A model generated the notes under the pieces. That model made no database searches, was not told where the DNA came from, and worked only from the letters and a program-made list of their open reading frames with translations. From the NCBI GenBank assembly GCA_944381365.1, contig CALWKW010000001.1, forward strand, positions 1-64,000: a stretch of 64,000 nt of DNA. The letters are read 5' to 3'. This document shows, piece by piece, positions 8,004 through 15,710 of the stretch. This DNA is from an uncultured Christensenellaceae bacterium. GTDB lineage: Bacteria; Bacillota; Clostridia; Christensenellales; UBA3700. The first letter of the stretch is position 1; each line of letters begins with the position of its first letter. The translations under genes were made by a program, and so were the position numbers.

Positions 8004-10547
8004 ATGAATACATATAATAAATTACAAAAGTTTTTTAGTTTAATAAAGCAATTTGAAAATGATATTAAATTTTTATCTACAAAAGGGCCCTCAAGTATTA
8101 CTGTTTTTATAGAAAATTTCGCATCACAATTGTTGGAGATATATTTTGGTTATGAATTCTATAATGTGAATTATATTAGACATAATATGTCAGGGATTGA
8201 TTTATTAAATCAAGATCAGACACATGGTATCCAGGTTACAATAGAAAGGAATAATTCGAGAAAAGTTAATAATACAATTAATAAATCTAATAATATCAAA
8301 AAACTTACAGTGTTTTTCTTTAATCATCAAAAAACTGATAGAATTATTAAAAATCTAACAGACAAAGGTTATAAGTTAGATGACGTTGAAATTATTTCAT
8401 TGTACCATATTTTTATTGATGCGGAAAAAAATCCTATTAAACTAGATAAGTATTACTACGTATCTAAACTTTGGATAGATGGAAATTCTCATTATAATAA
8501 TATGGTTGAGATTTTTAATGAAAAAGTATTAAATAAAATTAATGCAAATAAGCTTTCAAAAAAATATATACCCGATATTTATATTCCAGAAAACATATTA
8601 AGAAAAGAAGCTAGAGTATTTGCCGAACCAGCTTTTTTTATTGATATGCTATATTATTATTCTAAAGCATTTTTTAAAGGAAGTATCTATAATTATGTAA
8701 AAGATAAAAAAGCTTTAATTAATGGAAATAAAGAATTAAATTTTTATCAGGATTGTAATGTTGAAGAAGAATTAAAATCAGGTAATATTTTAGATATAAA
8801 ATCTATTGTTAAAAAATTATATAATTATTGTGATTTTCTAAAAGGTGATTATTGGGGAGTAAAATATCTTAATAAATCAGGAACCCCAATAGGCTTTAAT
8901 GAAGTTTATAGTAATATTAATAGTAGCCTACATTTTTCTGTTGAAAAGTTATTAGAGTTATATGAATTATCGAGAAAACAATATTTTTTCATTATAAAAG
9001 ATGCGGGACAAGGTAAAACAAATTTCTTGTGTAATTTATGTGAGAAAGTTTTATTGAAAAGGAGTATCCCAGTAATATATATTAATGTAAACGAATTAAC
9101 CAATAATCTTTTAGATTCAATCAAAGAGCAAATTCAAAATTGTTGTAATAAAGATTATATAAGCGCATTACAGTTTTTAAAACAATATTGTAAAAGCATC
9201 CAGCGAAAAATTATTATAGTTATTGATGGACTTAATGAAAAAAATAATTTGCCAGCATTTAAGAAGGAGGTGCTTGAGCTTTTTCGTTTTATTGAAGGGA
9301 ATGATTTATTTAAAGTTATTGCTACTAGCCGTTATGTTGCATATGAAACCTTTTATAAATCATTTAATAATGAATCTTTTGGGAATAAAATATATTCTTC
9401 TATCGAAAGAAATAGCCAGAGGAAAGGGATTGATTTTCAAAAGAAATTATATTATAAATATAAAAATTATTTTAAATTTACATGCTATGTTTCTAATATA
9501 GCAAAAAATAAGTTGGCAAATGATATTCTTTTATTAAGAATATTTTCTGAGGTATATCAAAATAATTCGACATCGGTTGTTAATGATATTTTTTTATACA
9601 AAATTTTTTATTATTATATAGAAAAAAGGGCAACACAATTAGAAATTGATGGCAGGATAAAAAGAAAAGATGACTTGTTTGAGCTATTAAGAAAAATTGC
9701 TAAGTTGATGGCTAATACAAAAGAATTAAACAATTTTTCTAATTCAGAATTTTCATCAGAAGAGAGAGATCTATTGGATACAATAGTAAATGAAGACATT
9801 ATTATAAAGACATGTGAAAACGATCCTCAAATGTTACAGTTGCCTAAAACAAAATTTTCGTTCACATATGATGAGTTTAGAGATTATTTAATTGCGATTT
9901 ATTTTACTTCAACAGAAAATGACGATTTTGCTAAAGAGTATCATTATATGGCATTAAATAAAGAACGTTATGACGGAGTATTAAAATATTTGTTTTTAAT
10001 TTTAAAAAGTAAGCCTAATGATAAACTTGAGATTATGAAAGGCGAAAAGATTTACGCCCAAATTTATGGATCAAATATTTTTTCTATTGAGGATAATTTA
10101 TTGAAGAATGAAGATATAGAAATTATAGAAAAAGCAATAAAAAATTCCAACAAATGGGCTTTTTCTAATATATGCAATAGACTTGATTGTGAGCATTATA
10201 AAAATATTTCAATATTGAATTTAGTGAATTATAGATATAAAGAATTTAACGGAAATAATGAGGAATGGAAACAATTGTTTATATTGAAGAATTCTATGGG
10301 GGAATATACTGGAATTATACCAAATTTGTTAAAAAATAAATGCGAAGATATTGTAGAAAGTGAAATCTTTGGATTACTGTCATTTTTGTCATCTTTTGAA
10401 GCTTGGATTTGCGCAGATGAAATTAAAGTCATAAAATTAATTTGGCAAAAATATAAGTTGACATGTCAAAATGCAATAGTCAAAATAAGAGAAGAATTTC
10501 CTAAGTTTATAAATAAAATCAATTTGATATGTGAGGTGAGTCAATAA
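8004..10547 (+). CDS. STAND/NACHT-like NTPase with SMEK/nuclease-like N-terminal domain
   Basis: This 847-residue protein resembles NLR-like bacterial defence proteins. The N-terminal ~160 residues contain IDLLNQ (Asp at about 66) followed by GIQVTIE (about 75-81), the spacing expected of a PD-(D/E)xK-type core. The region resembles the SMEK domain found at the front of STAND proteins (from memory). An NTPase follows: Walker A KDAGQGKTNF at about 332-341, Walker B IIIVIDGLNE at about 403-412 and a sensor-like ATSR at about 440-443. The C-terminal half is long and helical-looking, as expected for a sensor. The ATG at 8004 has GAGGAA five bases upstream; a TTG at 7989 is an alternative. The next gene starts right after its stop. 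It very likely senses or responds to phage; specificity is unknown. Confidence 0.75.
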   Translation: MNTYNKLQKFFSLIKQFENDIKFLSTKGPSSITVFIENFASQLLEIYFGYEFYNVNYIRHNMSGIDLLNQDQTHGIQVTIERNNSRKVNNTINKSNNIKKLTVFFFNHQKTDRIIKNLTDKGYKLDDVEIISLYHIFIDAEKNPIKLDKYYYVSKLWIDGNSHYNNMVEIFNEKVLNKINANKLSKKYIPDIYIPENILRKEARVFAEPAFFIDMLYYYSKAFFKGSIYNYVKDKKALINGNKELNFYQDCNVEEELKSGNILDIKSIVKKLYNYCDFLKGDYWGVKYLNKSGTPIGFNEVYSNINSSLHFSVEKLLELYELSRKQYFFIIKDAGQGKTNFLCNLCEKVLLKRSIPVIYINVNELTNNLLDSIKEQIQNCCNKDYISALQFLKQYCKSIQRKIIIVIDGLNEKNNLPAFKKEVLELFRFIEGNDLFKVIATSRYVAYETFYKSFNNESFGNKIYSSIERNSQRKGIDFQKKLYYKYKNYFKFTCYVSNIAKNKLANDILLLRIFSEVYQNNSTSVVNDIFLYKIFYYYIEKRATQLEIDGRIKRKDDLFELLRKIAKLMANTKELNNFSNSEFSSEERDLLDTIVNEDIIIKTCENDPQMLQLPKTKFSFTYDEFRDYLIAIYFTSTENDDFAKEYHYMALNKERYDGVLKYLFLILKSKPNDKLEIMKGEKIYAQIYGSNIFSIEDNLLKNEDIEIIEKAIKNSNKWAFSNICNRLDCEHYKNISILNLVNYRYKEFNGNNEEWKQLFILKNSMGEYTGIIPNLLKNKCEDIVESEIFGLLSFLSSFEAWICADEIKVIKLIWQKYKLTCQNAIVKIREEFPKFINKINLICEVSQ

Positions 10548-10985
10548 ATGTATATTATCTCTAGAAACATAAATGAAATCGATTATTATTTATATATTAT
10601 ACGTCCAATAAATTATGATGCTCTTAAAGAAAAACTGCGACAGAAGTTCAAAGCTAAAAAAAACTCTGAATATGATCGAATAGTCAAACGTATAAATTTA
10701 ATTTTGTTTGAAGAAGGAGCAAATTTAACTGAAATATATGAAAATTTATTTAACGTAGAATATAATACATTTTTTGAATTTTTAGAGGAAGAAGAATGCC
10801 TTGATTCTGATAAAGTTAATGTTATAAGAAATGAGCTTACAGACATTGATAATTTATGGGTTGTTAAAGTTTCTGATTATGAGGGCTATAATTTTGCGGT
10901 GTTGTTCAATTGTGTTATATGGGAAGAAAACCATTTTATAGATACTTTAAATAAAATGATAAAGGGGTGTGAACATGAAAATTAA
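10548..10985 (+). CDS. Hypothetical protein of the STAND-rSAM operon
   Basis: I do not recognise this 145-residue protein. It opens YIISRNINEIDYYLYIIRP, has a basic helix (KEKLRQKFKAKK) and an acidic middle (FEFLEEEECLDSDK), and has no signal peptide or membrane segment. It starts immediately after the STAND gene's stop, with GAGGTGA upstream, and overlaps the next gene by 11 bases. Tight packing implies it is made with its neighbours. A role as adaptor, immunity partner or rSAM helper is only a guess. Confidence 0.7.
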   Translation: MYIISRNINEIDYYLYIIRPINYDALKEKLRQKFKAKKNSEYDRIVKRINLILFEEGANLTEIYENLFNVEYNTFFEFLEEEECLDSDKVNVIRNELTDIDNLWVVKVSDYEGYNFAVLFNCVIWEENHFIDTLNKMIKGCEHEN

Positions 10986-11382
10986 CACTGGCTTTGTAAC
11001 AAATAGTTCGTCGACATCATTTGTGGTATGTGTAAAAAAAACATTAACAGAAAAGGGTTTTATTAAATCTTTCGGATTAACAGAAGAATCTTTAATGTAT
11101 GATTTTTATGCAAAGCTTTATTATGCAGTAAATTTGGAGAAAAAACCAATTCCTAGGAATGTAAACTTAAAAAATTTTTTAAATGAGCATAGTATTAATA
11201 TTGATGATGAGAAAGATTACAAAGAAATAGAGCGGCGCTTTTTGGCAGGCGAAAATGTTTATTATGGGAAATTAAGTGATAGTGGTGATTATGGCGGATT
11301 ATCGGAAGCATTTTATGCACTAGAAAGTGTAATTGTGATTGACAATGATTTTTATTTCAATGCAAAGGATTGTGCTTATTAA
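10975..11382 (+). CDS. Small protein with N-terminal GFVTNSSSTSF motif
   Basis: This 135-residue protein begins MKINTGFVTNSSSTSFVV. Similar openings (KIxxGFVSNSSSSSF) recur at the start of otherwise unrelated hypothetical proteins of bacteria and phages, from memory, and the role is unknown. The motif looks like a recognition or processing tag, and the next gene is a radical SAM enzyme, so this protein could be its substrate; that is inference. The rest is soluble, with a Gly/Ser/Tyr-rich patch near residues 95-110 (YYGKLSDSGDYGGLSEAFY) and a C-terminal DCAY. I chose the ATG at 10975 (GGGG upstream) over a GTG at 10969. Its TAA overlaps the next ATG (TAATG). Confidence 0.7.
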   Translation: MKINTGFVTNSSSTSFVVCVKKTLTEKGFIKSFGLTEESLMYDFYAKLYYAVNLEKKPIPRNVNLKNFLNEHSINIDDEKDYKEIERRFLAGENVYYGKLSDSGDYGGLSEAFYALESVIVIDNDFYFNAKDCAY

Positions 11383-12341
11383 TGAAAGTTAGAATTGAAA
11401 AAAAGAATAAAAATATATATGTTTTTAATTATGAAAATGGTGCCAACTTTTTGTTAGGAAATGAGTCTTATAGGGCTGATGGTCCATTATTACTTGACGT
11501 ATCAATAACTAATAGATGTTTTAGAAATTGTTCATTTTGTTATAAAAACGCAAATCCATTTGGTAAAGACATTTCTATGGTGGATTATAATCGTGTTTTA
11601 CAAGAAGCAAAGTTATGTGGCGTAACGCAAATTGCAATTGGAGGAGGAGAGCCAACTTTGCATCCATGGTTTGTGGATATCTTAAAATTAACAAGAGAAA
11701 TTGGTATAATACCTAATTATTCAACTAATGGGTGTAATTTAACTAACGACATAATTGATGCTACAAGTAAATATTGTGGAGCAATTGCAGTTAGCGTATA
11801 TGATAATATTAATGATTATAAAGATATAATTACTAAACTTAGCGATAAAAAAATATGTGTGAATTTGCATGTGATCTTAACAAAAGATTCATTAGATGAT
11901 TATATAAATCTTATATCAGAGCCTCCAAAATGGTTTCAAAAATTAAATTCAATTATATTCTTGAATTATAAGCCTGCTAACGGGAATAACGACTTATTGT
12001 TAAATAATGCTGAATACAGCAAACTGCATAAGTTCTTTGAAAAAATTTGCAATTATAATATTTGTTCAATTGGATTTGATTCTTGCACTTATACTTTTTT
12101 GAATGAATTTACAGATATTAATAAAGCATATTATGATTATTGTGAATCTGCCAGAAGATCTGCATATATTAATGAAAACCTTGATGTATTTCCATGTTCA
12201 TTTTACAAGGGGCAGGGTATAAGTCTTAAGCAAAATTCATTGAAATCTATATGGCAAAATGGTACAACTTTTATTAATCATAGGAACGTATTGGAAAAAT
12301 GTAAAACTTGTCCATTATATAAAATAGATTTTGGATTTTAG
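11382..12341 (+). CDS. Radical SAM protein with SPASM-like Cys-rich tail
   Basis: This 319-residue radical SAM enzyme has the cluster motif CFRNCSFC (Cys 46, 50, 53) and the SAM-contacting IGGGEPTLHP at about 86-95. The C-terminal third carries further cysteines (FDSC, DYC, VFPC, KCKTCP), a pattern like the SPASM domain that holds an extra iron-sulfur cluster in peptide- and protein-modifying enzymes. The start is the ATG at 11382, overlapping the previous stop in TAATG, so the two are translationally coupled. It is the last gene of the operon before the terminator at 12396. Because the gene just upstream encodes a short protein with a conserved Ser-rich N-terminus, peptide modification is the most natural hypothesis. 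The Cys-rich tail and GGGEP argue against a viperin. Confidence 0.8.
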   Translation: MKVRIEKKNKNIYVFNYENGANFLLGNESYRADGPLLLDVSITNRCFRNCSFCYKNANPFGKDISMVDYNRVLQEAKLCGVTQIAIGGGEPTLHPWFVDILKLTREIGIIPNYSTNGCNLTNDIIDATSKYCGAIAVSVYDNINDYKDIITKLSDKKICVNLHVILTKDSLDDYINLISEPPKWFQKLNSIIFLNYKPANGNNDLLLNNAEYSKLHKFFEKICNYNICSIGFDSCTYTFLNEFTDINKAYYDYCESARRSAYINENLDVFPCSFYKGQGISLKQNSLKSIWQNGTTFINHRNVLEKCKTCPLYKIDFGF

Positions 12342-12395
12342 ATAAGATTACTTGAGGAGTATATTACTATTCCATAATAATCTTTGGCAAAGAAA

Positions 12396-12427
12396 AAAAC
12401 GAACCTTGAATTCTCAGGGTTCGTTTT
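12396..12427. terminator. Bidirectional terminator between the rSAM operon and tRNA-Leu
   Basis: A 14-bp stem (12396-12409 with 12414-12427, one G-T pair) around ATTC is followed by T-runs on both strands: TTTTATT on plus and TTTTTTT on minus. Confidence 0.85.
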
Positions 12428-12436
12428 ATTCCTGCT

Positions 12437-12519
12437 TGGTGCGGTCACCGGGACTTGAACCCGGATGGTTGCCCATACGCCCCTCAAACGTACGCGTCTG
12501 CCTATTCCGCCATGACCGC
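12437..12519 (-). tRNA. tRNA-Leu(GAG), CCA encoded
   Basis: On the minus strand the acceptor arms GCGGTCA and TGACCGC pair and are followed by A plus an encoded CCA. The anticodon stem TACGT/GCGTA encloses loop TTGAGGG, giving anticodon GAG (CUC/CUU codons). The T-arm is CCGGG-TTCAAGT-CCCGG, and a long variable arm marks it as class II, as expected for leucine. It sits at the border between the accessory island and core genes. Confidence 0.93.
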
Positions 12520-12532
12520 ATTTGCATTACTT

Positions 12533-12561
12533 ATATTATCTTAAATAAAGAAGATTGTCAA
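12533..12561 (-). promoter_or_regulatory. Promoter of tRNA-Leu
   Basis: Minus-strand TTGACA (12561-12556), a 17-bp spacer and TAATAT (12538-12533) place the transcript start about 7 bases before the mature tRNA end. Confidence 0.75.
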
Positions 12562-12723
12562 TTGTTTTTAGATAATTTTTGAGTTTTTTCAAGATATATT
12601 TTTTAAAGTAGAAAATAAGGTGGAAAAATACAATGCAAAACATATATTTTGATAATTTATGATATACAGAGAAGTTTTTTATTGCAATAAACCTAAAAAA
12701 ATATATTATTTTATAAGATGGTA

Positions 12724-12752
12724 TTTACTTATCGAAAAGCATCTGTTATAAT
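12724..12752 (+). promoter_or_regulatory. Promoter of the DUF4234 gene
   Basis: TTTACT (12724-12729), 17-bp spacer, and TATAAT (12747-12752) with an extended TGT just upstream. Confidence 0.6.
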
Positions 12753-12781
12753 ATAACTATTAAGCCTAAGGGGAGTAATTT

Positions 12782-13828
12782 ATGAGCGAAAATATAAGAA
12801 AAAAGGTAGACAGCAATCTTTATGCTATTGTTGCGGGCATTTTCAGTATATTTATTATAGTGTTGAGATTGTTTGCAGTAAATAATCTGTCGATAGAAGA
12901 AATAAAAAACACAAACAATTATGGATTTTTGGAGATTTATTATCTTATATATTATGTGGCTTTTGCGATAGTGCTTTTTATAAGCAAAAAAAATTGGTCG
13001 TTTGTGGTATTTGCGGTATTGAATATTTTAGAGACGCTTTTTCTTACCAATTTCAGATCAATGGCAAAGATGAATTTTTTGATATTAATCTTTAATATAG
13101 TTTCTTTTGTAATATTAGTGCTATTTTTGATATACGCAGTTTTGGCGATTGTGAATGAGAAAAAACATAATTTTGAAAAAGCTTTGAAAGTGCTTTGCAT
13201 CATCATTATTGTCATGAAGAGCGTGCAGACTCTATACAATTTTATCAACTTAATAGTGGCAATGTCCAAATATGCTGGTTCAATTGCAAGTATTATAAGC
13301 TTTTTATCTCCTTTGCTTTATGCTTTTTGTTTTATCTTTACGACTCTTTGGCTATCTCCTTATAATCCAAAAGAAGATGAGATATTTGAAGAAGAGAGAA
13401 TGCTTGGATATGTAAGATTGTACAAACATGTTTTGTATTTGTTTTTTACATACGGCATTTGGGAATTGGTATGGATATATCGCACGACAAAAGCTCTCAA
13501 TCAATATTATAAAGACGAAGCAAAACATAGAGACCCTGTTTCAAAATTGTTGTTGTGTATGTTTATACCATTCTATTATTGGTATTGGACATATAAGACG
13601 GCACAAATGATTGACGAACTTCTTGGAGAAAGAAAGATAGAGAGCAATATTGCGACATTGAGTCTTTTGCTTGCAATATTCTTTAAGTTTTTGTCTCCGA
13701 TAGTAGTGCAGAATTCTTTGAATATTCTTTCGACAGATGTCGCATGCGATATAATAAACGGTATAGATGAAGATGACGAAGATGTCAATTTTGATTTGGG
13801 GGACAATCAAAAAACAATAAATATTTAA
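12782..13828 (+). CDS. DUF4234-family membrane protein
   Basis: This 348-residue protein has about seven or eight hydrophobic segments in two sets. The first ~190 residues hold five or six transmembrane helices. From about residue 210 comes a DUF4234-like domain (LYKHVLYLFFTYGIWELVWI ... FIPFYYWYWTYKTAQMID). The last ~30 residues are acidic and cytosolic-looking (NGIDEDDEDVNFDLGD). The function of DUF4234 proteins is unknown. An extended -10 promoter lies upstream. Two micro-membrane protein genes follow in the same direction and may share its transcript. Confidence 0.7.
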   Translation: MSENIRKKVDSNLYAIVAGIFSIFIIVLRLFAVNNLSIEEIKNTNNYGFLEIYYLIYYVAFAIVLFISKKNWSFVVFAVLNILETLFLTNFRSMAKMNFLILIFNIVSFVILVLFLIYAVLAIVNEKKHNFEKALKVLCIIIIVMKSVQTLYNFINLIVAMSKYAGSIASIISFLSPLLYAFCFIFTTLWLSPYNPKEDEIFEEERMLGYVRLYKHVLYLFFTYGIWELVWIYRTTKALNQYYKDEAKHRDPVSKLLLCMFIPFYYWYWTYKTAQMIDELLGERKIESNIATLSLLLAIFFKFLSPIVVQNSLNILSTDVACDIINGIDEDDEDVNFDLGDNQKTINI

Positions 13829-13860
13829 TCCTTAGATAATTTAGGAAAAAGAGGTGTAGA

Positions 13861-14001
13861 ATGGAAGAAAACAAAGACAACAAACCCAAAGAAAACGACA
13901 AAGAGAGTTTTTTCAACAAAATCATATTTTGGCTTAAGATAAACGCATTGCTTAGTTTGGGAATACTAATTACATTTATTGTATTCATAACTTTGCTCTA
14001 A
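13861..14001 (+). CDS. 46-aa single-pass membrane microprotein (copy A)
   Basis: A short gene with a good ribosome site (AGAGGTG) encodes a charged N-terminus (MEENKDNKPKENDKES) and one C-terminal membrane helix. The stretch FWLKINALLSLGI is shared with the next gene, and the DNA beneath it is almost identical between the two. It lies 32 bases after the DUF4234 gene, so a shared transcript is likely. The function is unknown; a small subunit or regulator of the neighbouring membrane protein is a guess. Confidence 0.72.
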   Translation: MEENKDNKPKENDKESFFNKIIFWLKINALLSLGILITFIVFITLL

Positions 14002-14056
14002 CAATTTTATAAAAATAATTGTCGGGTAGCATTTCAAAGAGTGAAGGAGGCTATTT

Positions 14057-14173
14057 ATGGAAGATAATAAGAATGAATTGCTGAAAAAAATAGTATTTTG
14101 GCTTAAAATAAACGCATTGCTTAGTTTGGGAATTATAATTATGATTTTCTTATTTATGGTTTTGCAAAGATAA
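14057..14173 (+). CDS. 38-aa single-pass membrane microprotein (copy B)
   Basis: A very strong GAAGGAGG site precedes this 38-residue gene. It repeats the block FWLKINALLSLGI of copy A after a shorter charged head (MEDNKNELLKKIV) and ends in a hydrophobic helix. Conservation of the block in frame, with a divergent head and tail, argues that both copies are translated. A terminator follows 8 bases after its stop. Confidence 0.72.
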   Translation: MEDNKNELLKKIVFWLKINALLSLGIIIMIFLFMVLQR

Positions 14174-14181
14174 TATATGAT

Positions 14182-14215
14182 AAAAACCACCAAGGAACAA
14201 ACCTGGTGGTTTTTT
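14182..14215. terminator. Bidirectional terminator
   Basis: AAAAACCACCA and TGGTGGTTTTTT flank a short loop with an inner AGG/CCT pairing. It ends the microprotein transcript and, on the minus strand, the aminopeptidase transcript. Confidence 0.85.
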
Positions 14216-14251
14216 ATATGATTTTTAATTGTCTTTTATTTTAAAGATTAT

Positions 14252-15478
14252 TCAGATAGCCCATCTGCCGTCTTTGAAAATCTGAATTTCTTTGCCGTCC
14301 TGAGTGATGCCTATAATGTCTAGGTCATCGCTTCCTATCATAAAGTCGACATGTATCATGCTTGTGTTGACTCCCATTTTGTCAAAGTCTTCCTGAGTAT
14401 ATTTGTCATAGTCATGAATACAATTTGAAAAGCCTCTGCCCAAAGCCAAATGACAACTTGCGTTTTCGTCAAACAATGTATTGTAAAACAATATATTGCT
14501 TTCTGAGATAGGGGAGTTTTGAGGTACCAAAGCACATTCGCCAAGCATTTTTGCTCCCTCGTCCATATTGACCATTTGCTCGAGTTGGGCTTGATTTTTT
14601 TCGGCATAGACATTATAGACTTTGCCGTCTTTAAATTGGAGATAGAAGTTTTCTATCAAAACGCCTTGATATGACAAAGGTTTTGTGGCATATACTATAC
14701 CTTCTGCACAACCTGCCTTGGGAGTAGTAAAAACTTCTTCGCTTGGTATATTGGGATTGAATTCTATGTTGCTAAGCTGTGTTTTTTCGCTTCCTGCAAG
14801 AAAATCTGCATTGGGCAACAATTCTACCTTGAGGTCAGTTCCTCTATTTGAAGTGTAGTGCAGATACTTAAGTTTTAAAGAATTGAGAAGTGAGCATTTT
14901 TCGTGCAAAGTCTTGTTGTGCTTATTCCATGCTTCGATAGGGTTTTTGTCTGCACGGGAAGTAAAAAGTATGGCTTGCCACAATTTTTCTACCGCAACGC
15001 TTGTTTTTTCATTGGGGAAAACTTTTTTTGCCCATGCTTTTGAAGGTACGGCAGCTATACACCATTGATATTTGTTGTCAATAGCATCGATATAAGGCTT
15101 TTTTATAGGGTATTGTGCCATTCTCGCTTTGGCAAGTTTTTCCTGATTTGCTTTGTTGAGTCCGTCAGGGTCATCGCTTTCTAAATATATGCGTACGGGA
15201 AGATTGTCCACTTGATATTGCATTTTTTGTTTTTGCCACTCTTCGACTGAAGATAATTCTTTTAAGGACATATATTTAGAACCTAGCACTGTAAGGGGCA
15301 AATATTCCCAATCCACTGTCACTCTTTTTGCTCCGAGGACATAACATTCTTTGACAAGCATTTCTACAAATTCGGGTTGGTCCAAAGAAGCGGTAATCCA
15401 GACTACTTGACCTTTTTGGACATTGGCACCTTTTTGGGCGATAAGTTTTGCATATTCTTTGAGTTTTGTTTTTTGCAT
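14252..15478 (-). CDS. M29 family aminopeptidase
   Basis: This 408-residue cytosolic metallo-aminopeptidase is of the AmpS/PepS/aminopeptidase T family, with the usual length. Metal-ligand candidates are present in order: Glu in KAGCAEGIVYAT, Glu in KMLGECALVP, His in ASCHLALGRGF and the HVD of MIHVDFMIGSDD. The family removes N-terminal residues from peptides using two metal ions. The gene stands alone on the minus strand, with a GGAGGAG site and a perfect consensus promoter. Confidence 0.9.
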   Translation of the reverse strand: MQKTKLKEYAKLIAQKGANVQKGQVVWITASLDQPEFVEMLVKECYVLGAKRVTVDWEYLPLTVLGSKYMSLKELSSVEEWQKQKMQYQVDNLPVRIYLESDDPDGLNKANQEKLAKARMAQYPIKKPYIDAIDNKYQWCIAAVPSKAWAKKVFPNEKTSVAVEKLWQAILFTSRADKNPIEAWNKHNKTLHEKCSLLNSLKLKYLHYTSNRGTDLKVELLPNADFLAGSEKTQLSNIEFNPNIPSEEVFTTPKAGCAEGIVYATKPLSYQGVLIENFYLQFKDGKVYNVYAEKNQAQLEQMVNMDEGAKMLGECALVPQNSPISESNILFYNTLFDENASCHLALGRGFSNCIHDYDKYTQEDFDKMGVNTSMIHVDFMIGSDDLDIIGITQDGKEIQIFKDGRWAI

Positions 15479-15514
15479 AAAAAAACTCCTCCTGTCAACA
15501 ATTATTCAATAAAC

Positions 15515-15543
15515 ATTATATTATTTTCCCTTTTTTGTGTCAA
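15515..15543 (-). promoter_or_regulatory. Promoter of the M29 aminopeptidase
   Basis: Minus-strand TTGACA (15543-15538), a 17-bp spacer and TATAAT (15520-15515) match the consensus exactly. Confidence 0.8.
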
Positions 15544-15710
15544 CACATACAAATTTTTTGATTATAGATATAGTTTTGAAGTCAGCTTTTAATGTCGTAA
15601 TTTGACTAAAATATTATATATTGATTAATATTATAATATAGGCTACATAATCCGATATGCCTTAAAGCATAAATCAAAAAAGTCGGCATACAATACCTAA
15701 TGAGGAAATT

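Noticed and set aside
11382-12341. Radical SAM gene as a prokaryotic viperin
   Set aside because: It has a SPASM-like Cys-rich tail and GGGEP followed by TLHP; viperins lack the extra cysteines and have a different motif context.
1-12519. Direct repeat of the tRNA-Leu 3' end marking an integrated element
   Set aside because: I looked for a copy of the tRNA 3' sequence in the first 12 kb and saw none; the left end may be outside the window.
12352-12582. 76-codon frame across the tRNA-Leu region
   Set aside because: It runs through the terminator and the tRNA gene; the coding appearance is accidental.
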